In this document: piece by piece, positions 8,367 to 13,838 of the stretch
How positions within the stretch are numbered: the first letter of the stretch is position 1
Layout: every line of letters begins with the position of its first letter
Origin: Mycobacterium sp.
GTDB taxonomy: Bacteria; Actinomycetota; Actinomycetes; Mycobacteriales; Mycobacteriaceae
Length of the DNA: 13,838 bases
Assembly: GCA_025965815.1 (NCBI GenBank)
Contig: JAOPWF010000279.1
Location: 1 to 13,838, forward strand
Direction: 5' to 3'
Position numbers and translations under genes: made by a program
Notes under the pieces: generated by a model
Told to the model about the DNA's origin: nothing
What the model saw: the letters and a program-made list of their open reading frames with translations, nothing else
Database searches by the model: none

Positions 8367-9107
8367 ATGCGCTTGATCCATGTGATCGGTATCGGGGCCG
8401 GCGATCCCGACTATGTGACCGCTCAAGCGATTTCGGCGCTCAACGACACTGAGGTGTTCTTCGCCATGGACAAGGGGGAGGCCAAGGGTGATCTGGTGGC
8501 CCTGCGCCGCCACATCTGTGAGCGGTTCATCCGCGAGCCCCGTTATCGATTTGTCGAACTGACCGACCCGCAGCGCAGCAAGGACGACGACTACCGCCGG
8601 GCCGTCGCGGACTGGCACGTCGCGCGGGCCGAGGTGTGGGTTCAGGCCATCACGAGCGAGTTGGGCCCCGACGGCGTCGGGGCCTTCCTGGCCTGGGGTG
8701 ACCCGGCGCTGTACGACAGCACGCTGCGCATCCTCGACACTGTCGCCGACCACATCGACATCGACTACGACGTGATCCCCGGCATCACCGCCATCCAGGC
8801 GCTCACGGCCCGCCACCGCATCCCGCTCAACGATGTCGGGGAACCGGTCCTGATCACCACCGGCCGCCGGCTCCGGGAGCAGGAGCTGTCCGGATCGGCG
8901 GTGGTGATGCTCGACGGCGACTGCGCGTTCCGGGGTTGTCCCGCCGAGACCCGGATCTGGTGGGGTGCCTATCTGGGCAGCGAGGACGAGCTGCTGGTTT
9001 CCGGCACCGTCGGCACCGTCGGCGATGACATCGTTGCGTTACGCGCTGAAGCCCGCGCCGAGCACGGCTGGATCATGGACACCTACCTGCTGCGATCGGC
9101 CGAGTAG
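8367..9107 (+). CDS. cobF: Precorrin-6A synthase (deacetylating)
   Basis: Encodes 246 aa from the ATG at 8367. An in-frame extension to 8250 exists, but it crosses the operator and lacks family features. The SAM-dependent enzyme methylates C-1 of precorrin-5 and releases the C-20-derived acetyl group as acetate, giving precorrin-6A in aerobic cobalamin synthesis. It is a class III (tetrapyrrole) methyltransferase: IHVIGIGAGDPDYVT (4-18) is the SAM-binding start, FLAWGDPALYDSTLRIL the second motif, and DVIPGITAIQALTARHRIPL the PGI motif. The end HGWIMDTYLLR is typical of CobF. No other cob genes lie nearby. From memory, cobF is missing from the M. tuberculosis complex but present in M. canettii and most other mycobacteria. 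A decayed second cobF end lies about 3.1 kb downstream. Confidence 0.95.
   Translation: MRLIHVIGIGAGDPDYVTAQAISALNDTEVFFAMDKGEAKGDLVALRRHICERFIREPRYRFVELTDPQRSKDDDYRRAVADWHVARAEVWVQAITSELGPDGVGAFLAWGDPALYDSTLRILDTVADHIDIDYDVIPGITAIQALTARHRIPLNDVGEPVLITTGRRLREQELSGSAVVMLDGDCAFRGCPAETRIWWGAYLGSEDELLVSGTVGTVGDDIVALRAEARAEHGWIMDTYLLRSAE
9076..9100 (+). repeat. 25-bp direct repeat, copy 1 (inside the cobF 3' end)
   Basis: This stretch encodes DTYLLRSA at the end of intact CobF. It is identical over 25 bp to 12178-12202. The sequences diverge immediately on both sides (cgagtag here, acactag in the other copy). It marks the left boundary of the lipoprotein/PE-PPE block. Confidence 0.9.
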
Positions 9108-9139
9108 CATTCGGCGATCTGCACGCCGGCGTTGATCCA

Positions 9140-9829
9140 CTAGGGCGTGATGTTGATCTGATCGTCGATGACGTTGGACGCCGTCGAAACAATGTCCATC
9201 TGGTTTTCCAGCCCGTCAGCGTTGAGTTGCAGCACATAGACGCCGTCGCTGCCCGGGATTACGACAGTCTTCTGCGCCACGACCTTCGTCTTCCCGTCCT
9301 GCACCCATGTGCCCGCCAGCTGGTAAGCGGGGAAACCGCTCAGCTCGGTCGTCCGACCTTCGCCGGTAGCGGTGAAGCCGTTGAGGTTGTTCAGCTCGCC
9401 GGGAGCGAGGTCGATGATCTTCTGTGGGTCCACGTTGCCGGTCAGCTTCGAAACCAGCGCGACGACGCTGGGGGTGTAATCCGCCGCCTCCGGGCCCTTG
9501 TAGACGATCGCATCGTAGGTCCACTTAGGGGTCTCCGGACCGGTGTTGGCCCAGCCGTCGGGGACAGGCACGTCAACTGTGGGTGCTCCAGGATCGCCGC
9601 GGCGCACCCGGGTTTCGGTGATGCCGTTCTCCTGGACGTAGCTGGCGATCGTCTGGTTCGAGGCGGGCGCGTTCTGGGAGGGCGGCGCCGGCTGCGCGCT
9701 GGTCTCGATTGTGGTTGTTGTGGTCGCGGTGGCGGACTGCTCATTGCTCTTGGAGTCACAGCCGACCAGGGCGAGGCTCAAGGCGAGAGCGGCGATCGCC
9801 GCACGGCTGGTTCCTGCCGTCATCTCCAT
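9140..9829 (-). CDS. LpqN/LpqT-family lipoprotein
   Basis: Encodes 229 aa from the ATG at 9829-9827, with a perfect AGGAGG (9841-9836) 6 nt upstream; a second ATG at 9823 is less well spaced. Residues 1-24 form a lipoprotein signal peptide: a short polar start, the hydrophobic AAIAALALSLA, and lipobox LVGC with Cys24 as the lipidated residue. A Ser/Thr/Pro/Ala-rich linker (25-60) with a run of Thr is typical of mycobacterial lipoproteins. Residues about 60-229 match the LpqN pattern, including VDVPVPDGWA, IVYKGPEAADYTPSVVALVS, LNGFTATGEGRTTELSGFPA and the C-terminal segment STASNVIDDQINI. The protein should be anchored on the outer face of the cytoplasmic membrane. Its function is uncertain. 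It converges on cobF with a 32-nt gap and lies inside the block bounded by the cobF repeats. Confidence 0.88.
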   Translation of the reverse strand: MEMTAGTSRAAIAALALSLALVGCDSKSNEQSATATTTTTIETSAQPAPPSQNAPASNQTIASYVQENGITETRVRRGDPGAPTVDVPVPDGWANTGPETPKWTYDAIVYKGPEAADYTPSVVALVSKLTGNVDPQKIIDLAPGELNNLNGFTATGEGRTTELSGFPAYQLAGTWVQDGKTKVVAQKTVVIPGSDGVYVLQLNADGLENQMDIVSTASNVIDDQINITP

Positions 9830-10225
9830 CGAGTGCCTCCTGTCGCTGCCCATGCGTTGCTTGGCCGAATCGTCGCGCATCAGGGCCACCAGTGGTTGGA
9901 AACCGATTGAAACTACGGGAGCGTCGCGGTGATTCTGTCGGGGTCTCCACTGCTCCGTGGCAACTGTCACGCGCGCTGACCGCAGCGGAAAACGCTCGCC
10001 ACGTGGCCTTCCTCGTTACGAAGTATTTGCAGTAGGAAGCAGTTTGACGGATGTGAAAAGGGCTTGCTGGGCGCAGGAAATGATGCCGGCACAAAAATCG
10101 CAGCAAATGCCTGACAAATGGTTTCGGCGTAGTGCACGATGCTCGTGTATCGCGACTCGGGGAAGGGCCAGCGAGCCCTCGCGGACACCGAAATTTCATC
10201 ACTGCTCTTTGGGGGAAGGTTCCAC
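9830..10225. other. Divergent intergenic region of the lipoprotein and PE-PPE genes
   Basis: About 395 bp separate two divergent secreted-protein genes, so both promoters should lie here. It is visibly more AT-rich than the flanking genes around 10010-10130 (for example AAGTATTTGCAG, CACAAAAATCGCAGC). I find no long palindrome, no clear promoter pair and no small gene. Open frames crossing it have no Shine-Dalgarno sequence and no recognisable protein content. Confidence 0.5.
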
Positions 10226-11773
10226 ATGCGTCTTGTCGTCCGCTCGGCAGGTATGGCCCTATTCGTCATGCTCGCCGCCGTTCTGCTAGCCCTGACATCG
10301 ACGATGACGTCTGTCATCACCCTGGTGGCGGCGACGAACACCTTGTACATCGTGAAGGGCACCAATGGCGTCTTCAGTACCATTCCGGACGGCCAGTACC
10401 CAGCGTTCGCGAACAGGTACCTCGGGCCTGCGTGCCCCTCACCCTGCCCCCCTCCCGACGGGCATCTGTGGAGTGCTACGAAGCCCATGGGGACGCCTGT
10501 CCTCGTGGACTATCCAGCGAGCTTCTTCCCGGTAACGCCACCGAGCTATATCTTCTCGCCGACCTTTGACCAGTCGGTCGCCAAGGGTGTGTCAAACCTC
10601 GAGGCGCAACAGCCGCCCTCGGCCGTCCAAACGGGGAACGTTTTCTGGGGGTACTCGCAAGGTGCGGTCGTGGTCACGCAGTACAAGAGGGACTACAACG
10701 CAGCATATCCGCTGGGTACCACACCTCCAGCAGCCACCGACGTACCGACATTCGTGCTCGTCGCTAATCCGAACAGGCCCAACGGTGGAATCCTGGAGCG
10801 TTTCAACGGTGCCTACATCCCCATCTTGGGCGTGACGGCCAATGGCGCCACACCGACCACCACGGCGGGCGCCGACCCGGGGCAGGTCACCACAATTGAC
10901 GTCGCACGGCAATACGACGGCTGGGCGGACTTCCCGACATATCCACTCAACGTCGTGTCGACAGCCAACGCGATCATGGGGATCTATTACCTCCACGGCA
11001 ACTACAACACCGTGGATCTGAGCACCGCCACTTACCAGGGTCAGTACGGAGACACTCAGTACTACTTGATTCCAACCCAGACGCTTCCGCTGTTGATGCC
11101 GCTGCAGCAGATTGGTGCTGCTGTGCCGTTCGGCTCGCTCGTCACCAACCCCTTGGTGGCTGCTCTCGACCCGCCGTTGCGTGCCATTGTCGAACTCGGC
11201 TACGACCGGACCACCAACCCCGGTGTTCCCACCCCGGCCGGTTTGTTCCCGACGGTCAACCCGGTCACCGTGTCTACGGATATCGGTAAGGCAGCCGGCC
11301 AGAGCTTCAGCGCTCTGAGTACGGGCATCCCGGCGGGCAATTCGTTACCGCCAAGCACGACAGCACTGTCATCGAACACGCCGAACCTGGCCGCCGCCAA
11401 GATCGCCGATGCACCGGTGCCCGAGTCGAAGACGTACACCGATGTGACCCCGCCGGTCGAAGACCAGACGCCTAGCCAGCAGACGGTCCAGACGGGTTCT
11501 TCGTCGACCACGAACACGACTGTGCCGACGTCGACGCCCAAACCGTTGGCTCCGCTTCTGACCCTTCCTGAACGGCCAAAGATTCGCGGTCCGATCGGTG
11601 GATCGCCTTCTCTGCCCGGCATGAAGGACGTCACCTCGTCAGTCAATGGAGCGGTCAAGCAGGCGACGACGGCGGTAACGGGGGCTATTAGCGCGGTTAC
11701 GTCCGCTGCTGGAAACGCCGCAGCCGCCGTTGGCGCGAAGCCGAATCCGAGCTCGCCGGGCACTACGCCGTAG
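10226..11773 (+). CDS. Secreted PE-PPE-domain serine hydrolase without a PE or PPE module
   Basis: Encodes 515 aa from the ATG at 10226. GGGGGAAGG (10211-10219) lies 6 nt upstream and the protein then starts with a signal peptide; an open extension to 10139 lacks both. Residues 1-36 form a signal or anchor helix. Residues about 38-290 form the PE-PPE (PF08237) alpha/beta-hydrolase domain: TLYIVKGTNG at the start, nucleophile elbow FWGYSQGAVVV with Ser144, RQYDGWADFPTYPLN with candidate Asp231, and GIYYLHGNYN with candidate His257. Characterised relatives such as PE16 (Rv1430) are esterases. From about 360 to the end the chain is Thr/Ser/Pro/Ala-rich and probably disordered, perhaps spanning the envelope. 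The N-terminal PE/PPE secretion module usual in this family is absent, so export would be by Sec. A strong hairpin follows. Confidence 0.88.
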   Translation: MRLVVRSAGMALFVMLAAVLLALTSTMTSVITLVAATNTLYIVKGTNGVFSTIPDGQYPAFANRYLGPACPSPCPPPDGHLWSATKPMGTPVLVDYPASFFPVTPPSYIFSPTFDQSVAKGVSNLEAQQPPSAVQTGNVFWGYSQGAVVVTQYKRDYNAAYPLGTTPPAATDVPTFVLVANPNRPNGGILERFNGAYIPILGVTANGATPTTTAGADPGQVTTIDVARQYDGWADFPTYPLNVVSTANAIMGIYYLHGNYNTVDLSTATYQGQYGDTQYYLIPTQTLPLLMPLQQIGAAVPFGSLVTNPLVAALDPPLRAIVELGYDRTTNPGVPTPAGLFPTVNPVTVSTDIGKAAGQSFSALSTGIPAGNSLPPSTTALSSNTPNLAAAKIADAPVPESKTYTDVTPPVEDQTPSQQTVQTGSSSTTNTTVPTSTPKPLAPLLTLPERPKIRGPIGGSPSLPGMKDVTSSVNGAVKQATTAVTGAISAVTSAAGNAAAAVGAKPNPSSPGTTP

Positions 11774-11802
11774 CGCTCCGCTCCACCAGCAGCCACGCTA
11801 CG

Positions 11803-11837
11803 ACTCCCTTGCGTCTCATCCCGAGACGCAAGGGAGT
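11803..11837 (+). terminator. Hairpin terminator after the PE-PPE gene
   Basis: ACTCCCTTGCGTCTC (11803-11817) and GAGACGCAAGGGAGT (11823-11837) form a perfect 15-bp stem with the loop ATCCC. It begins 29 nt after the stop codon. No T-tract follows, as is common for actinobacterial terminators. The symmetry means it could also act on the other strand. Confidence 0.8.
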
Positions 11838-12100
11838 GTGCGACCGTTACCGGATCATCCACTGCGGCCGAACGATGCACGGATGGGAGATGTACATCGG
11901 GCGGGTCAGTAACAGAAGTCATAGGCGGTTCACATCAAATTCTCGGGCGCGGAAATTAGCAACCCTAGACTGTGCGATTCCTGTGAGAAATTTGGAGAAG
12001 TAGCAGCTCACGGCAATACTTCCTGCACATGCCCGGTCGGCTAATATGCGCATACCGAAGCAATTTAGGCCTGTTAAGTAGGTAATAAGTGGCCCATCGG
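11838..12100. other. Gene-free, AT-richer interval
   Basis: About 260 bp between the PE-PPE terminator and the cobF remnant. Its composition is less GC-rich than the rest of the window (for example around 11930-12090). Short open frames exist on both strands (one encodes 43 aa from an ATG at 11875), but none has a ribosome binding site or recognisable content. It looks like foreign or decaying sequence. Confidence 0.5.
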
Positions 12101-12103
12101 AGC

Positions 12104-12209
12104 GCCTCGACGGAACTCGTAGCTGGCGCCGGGGCCGATACCGTCGCACTGAAGGTGCGGCAATAGGGAACGCTGCGTGGACACCTACCTGCTGCGATCG
12201 GCACACTAG
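12104..12209 (+). pseudogene. Decayed second 3' end of cobF
   Basis: Just upstream of the DNA glycosylase gene, the plus strand reads STELVAGAGADTVALKVR (12107-12160). This parallels the intact CobF ending DELLVSG...GDDIVALRAEAR. An in-frame TAG (12164-12166) and a +1 shift follow. The sequence then resumes as VDTYLLRSAH and a TAG at 12207-12209, parallel to the MDTYLLRSAE end of intact CobF. The last part includes the 25-bp repeat. Together these show the stub of another cobF allele, not a chance 25-bp match. It probably marks where cobF originally ended next to the glycosylase gene. Confidence 0.75.
12178..12202 (+). repeat. 25-bp direct repeat, copy 2 (inside the cobF remnant)
   Basis: Identical to 9076-9100 inside intact cobF. 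It lies 13 nt before the GTG of the DNA glycosylase gene and forms the right boundary of the lipoprotein/PE-PPE block. Confidence 0.9.
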
Positions 12210-12214
12210 AAGTC

Positions 12215-13078
12215 GTGCCCGAACTCCCCGAGGTCGAAGCCCTCGCTTACCACCTGCGCCGCCACGCCGTCGGCCTGCCGGTCGGACGCGTCGACGTGTC
12301 CGCGTTCTCGGTCCTGAAGACCTTCGACCCGCCCATCACCGCGCTGCACGGCCAGACCGTCACAGGTGCCAACCGTTGGGGCAAGTACCTCGGGCTGCAG
12401 GTCGGCGCCTTGCACCTGATCACCCACCTGTCGCGGGCCGGCTGGCTGCGGTGGTCGGACAAGCTGGCGGCCGCACCGCTGAAGCCTGGCAAGGGCCCGA
12501 TTGCCCTGAGGGTCCATCTGGGCAAGCCCGGCGACGCGCCCGGGTTCGACCTCACCGAAGCGGGCACCCAGAAACGGCTGGCCGTCTGGCTGGTCGACGA
12601 TCCGATGAAGGTGCCCCAGATCGCAGCGCTCGGCCCGGATGCGCTGGAGCTGTCGATTGAGGACCTGTCCGCGCTGCTCGCCGGAAACAGTGGGCGGATC
12701 AAGACGGTCATCACCGACCAGAAGGTGATCGCCGGCATCGGCAATGCATACAGCGACGAGATCCTGCACGTGGCCAAGCTCTCCCCGTTCGCCACCGCCG
12801 GGAAGCTGACCGATGAGCAGCTTGCGACACTGCACGACGCGATGATCTCGGTCCTCACCGACGCGGTGAAGCGGTCGGTCGGCCAGCAGGCCGCAACCCT
12901 CAAGGGCGAGAAGCGATCCGGGCTGCGGGTGCACGCGCGCACCGGTCTGCCATGCCCGGTATGCGGCGACACGGTGCGGGAGGTGTCGTTCGCGGACAAG
13001 TCCTTCCAGTACTGCGCGACGTGCCAGACCGGCGGCAAGGTGCTCGCGGACCGGCGAATGTCGCGGCTGCTGAAGTAG
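12215..13078 (+). CDS. Fpg/Nei-family DNA glycosylase, full length (Fpg2-like)
   Basis: Encodes 287 aa from the GTG at 12215, which places the essential proline directly after Met (MPELPEVEAL). Members excise oxidised bases and cut the abasic site by beta,delta-elimination. Catalytic Pro2 and Glu3 and Lys57 (RWGKYLGL) are present. The helix-two-turn-helix DQKVIAGIGNAYSDEILH (168-185) is intact, and the zinc finger has Cys247, Cys250, Cys267 and Cys270. Odd points by alignment from memory: the void-filling Met of HLGMSG is Arg74 (HLSRAG), the RRF loop reads KRL (120-122), and the zinc-finger Arg before the third Cys is Lys262. Substrate choice may therefore differ from classical MutM. From memory, M. 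tuberculosis Rv0944 is a roughly 158-aa truncated relative. The start follows the cobF remnant stop by only 5 nt. Confidence 0.9.
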   Translation: MPELPEVEALAYHLRRHAVGLPVGRVDVSAFSVLKTFDPPITALHGQTVTGANRWGKYLGLQVGALHLITHLSRAGWLRWSDKLAAAPLKPGKGPIALRVHLGKPGDAPGFDLTEAGTQKRLAVWLVDDPMKVPQIAALGPDALELSIEDLSALLAGNSGRIKTVITDQKVIAGIGNAYSDEILHVAKLSPFATAGKLTDEQLATLHDAMISVLTDAVKRSVGQQAATLKGEKRSGLRVHARTGLPCPVCGDTVREVSFADKSFQYCATCQTGGKVLADRRMSRLLK

Positions 13079-13445
13079 TCTGCCGCGGCCGCAGGCCCTC
13101 GATCGTGAGTTCCATGATCCGCCGGGCCTGATCACGGCCCTCCGGGCTGTGTTCCACCCGCCACAGAAAGCCCATCAGCAGCAGAACGTCGGCGGGGTCG
13201 AGCCCCGCACGCATACTGCCGTCGGCGACAGACACCTGCACGAGGGCATCGACCGCGGTGACGACGGGCGCGTAGGTCTCGTTGATGGCGTCCTGTACGG
13301 CGGCGGTGTGCAGAGCCTCGCCGAGACCGTGCTTCACCCAGACGTAGTCGGCGAGGGTTTCGAACGAGGTGCGGAACGCATCCACATGTACTCCCAAGGC
13401 TCCAGCGAGGAGATCCTCGGTCGGGCGCTGGGGGACTTCGCCCAC
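13079..13445 (-). pseudogene. TetR-family regulator lacking its DNA-binding domain
   Basis: The minus-strand frame from about 13445 reads RPTEDLLAGALGVHVDAF, ETLADYVWVKHGLGEALHTA, then GSMRAGLDPADVLLLMGFLW and RRIMELTIEGLRP. This is the C-terminal ligand-binding half of a TetR-type repressor, of the kind where ATKRGL- and GL(R)-like motifs occur. Upstream of 13445 no frame gives the TetR helix-turn-helix (about 50-60 residues expected). There is also no stop near the expected end: the frame runs on through the glycosylase gene antisense to 12900. Both ends thus look damaged. A product from the GTG at 13445 is formally possible but would not bind DNA in the usual way. It lies between, and antisense to, the glycosylase and SDR genes. 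Confidence 0.7.
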
Positions 13446-13450
13446 CGTGA

Positions 13451-13540
13451 CGACGCTACGACTTCCAGGGCATCTCCAATGACGCTGTGCTGGACCAGAT
13501 TAGGTCGACGATTCCGCAAATGGTGCCGACGGCGTCCTGA
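13451..13540 (+). pseudogene. Possible C-terminal gene fragment of unknown family
   Basis: The plus strand reads RRYDFQGISNDAVLDQIRST followed by IPQMVPTAS and a TGA (13538-13540). Composition and periodicity look like the natural end of a protein. The frame is closed by a TGA at 13448-13450, so only 29 codons remain. It begins exactly where the TetR remnant loses its N-terminal half, which suggests a rearrangement joint. I cannot name its family. Confidence 0.3.
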
Positions 13541-13570
13541 CCTGCGCCGGACGGCCACCAATCGGCTAGC

Positions 13571-13576
13571 TACGCT
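13571..13576 (+). promoter_or_regulatory. Probable -10 box of a leaderless SDR transcript
   Basis: TACGCT (TANNNT) lies 6 nt before the GTG at 13583, with no Shine-Dalgarno sequence. This is the same geometry as at cobF. Confidence 0.5.
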
Positions 13577-13582
13577 AACGCC

Positions 13583-13838
13583 GTGACCCGCCAGAAGATC
13601 CTCATCACCGGAGCAAGCTCCGGCCTCGGCGCCGGGATGGCCCGCGCTTTCGCCGCCAAGGGCCGAGACCTGGCGCTGTGCGCCCGCCGCACCGACCGGC
13701 TCGACGAACTCAAGGCCGAACTCACCAGCCGCTACCCGGGCCTCAACGTGGCGACGGCTGCATTGGACGTCAACGACCACCAGCAGGTGCCGAAGGTTTT
13801 CGCCGAGCTCAGCGACGAGCTCGGCGGTATCGACCGGA
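13583..13838 (+). CDS. Short-chain dehydrogenase/reductase (partial, runs off the window)
   Basis: The first 85 codons of an SDR oxidoreductase start at the GTG at 13583. The N-terminus [20 protein letters not shown] holds the nucleotide-binding TGxxxGxG motif (TGASSGLG). [17 protein letters not shown] follows, where the Arg residues after beta-2 suggest NADP(H), and then LDVNDHQQV with the Asp that contacts adenine. The catalytic YxxxK lies beyond the window, so the substrate is unknown. The start is supported by the adjacent TANNNT box and by the motif position. From memory an SDR gene (Rv0945) also follows the Fpg-like gene in M. tuberculosis, so this pairing appears conserved. Confidence 0.92.
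   Translation, partial: MTRQKILITGASSGLGAGMARAFAAKGRDLALCARRTDRLDELKAELTSRYPGLNVATAALDVNDHQQVPKVFAELSDELGGIDR

Noticed and set aside
9098..9115. GCCGA...TCGGC short hairpin between cobF and the lipoprotein gene
   Set aside because: The stem is only 5 bp and overlaps the cobF stop codon; too weak to call a terminator.
11875..12003. A 43-aa open frame starting MHGWEMYIGRVSNRSH
   Set aside because: It has no ribosome binding site, no recognisable content, and lies in AT-richer sequence after a terminator.
9076..12202. The 25-bp repeats as attL/attR of an integrative element
   Set aside because: No integrase, excisionase or tRNA gene is present, and the right copy is part of a longer, diverged cobF remnant. 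Homologous recombination or partial duplication explains it better.
12206..13135. A 309-aa minus-strand open frame opposite the DNA glycosylase
   Set aside because: It is an antisense shadow; the plus strand encodes a complete Fpg/Nei protein with zinc finger.

Overview
The window looks like a piece of a mycobacterial (probably Mycolicibacterium or other non-tuberculous Mycobacterium) chromosome. The grounds are high GC with GTG/TTG starts, the TreS-Mak trehalose/glucan pair, an LpqN-type lipoprotein, a PE-PPE-domain hydrolase, a DUF4235-YihY pair, a CobF and an Fpg-like protein followed by an SDR. Homology statements come from reading translated motifs and from memory of these families; no search was run.

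Layout. (1) 1-3298, minus strand: treS and mak overlap by 4 nt (ATGA) and convert trehalose to maltose and then maltose-1-phosphate, the GlgE pathway feed. (2) 3450-5357, minus strand: an intact LLM-class (probably F420-dependent) oxidoreductase, followed by a badly decayed Baeyer-Villiger-type flavin monooxygenase. Upstream of the LLM gene is a perfect palindrome matching the KstR (cholesterol-catabolism repressor) consensus. (3) 5520-6896, plus strand: a small DUF4235 membrane protein and a YihY/BrkB membrane protein. (4) 6877-8243, minus strand: an AurF-type diiron oxygenase translationally coupled to a DUF4873 protein. (5) 8367-9107, plus strand: cobF of aerobic cobalamin synthesis, divergent from the diiron oxygenase gene across an interval with a strong palindrome and probably transcribed leaderless.

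(6) 9101-12209 is the most unusual part. A LpqN-family lipoprotein gene (minus) and a secreted PE-PPE-domain hydrolase gene (plus) lie between the 3' end of intact cobF and a second, decayed 3' end of cobF. A 25-bp stretch is identical at both ends. The PE-PPE gene ends at a 15-bp perfect hairpin. The simplest reading is a roughly 3.1-kb accessory block inserted or recombined between cobF and its old neighbour fpg. (7) 12215-13838: a full-length Fpg/Nei-family DNA glycosylase with a non-canonical lesion-recognition triad, a TetR regulator remnant lacking its DNA-binding domain (minus), and the start of a short-chain dehydrogenase with a leaderless promoter.

No clearly new multi-gene defence or biosynthetic system is evident. 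The best leads are the cobF-scarred block, the KstR-type operator over a half-dead operon, and the coupled diiron oxygenase/DUF4873 pair.
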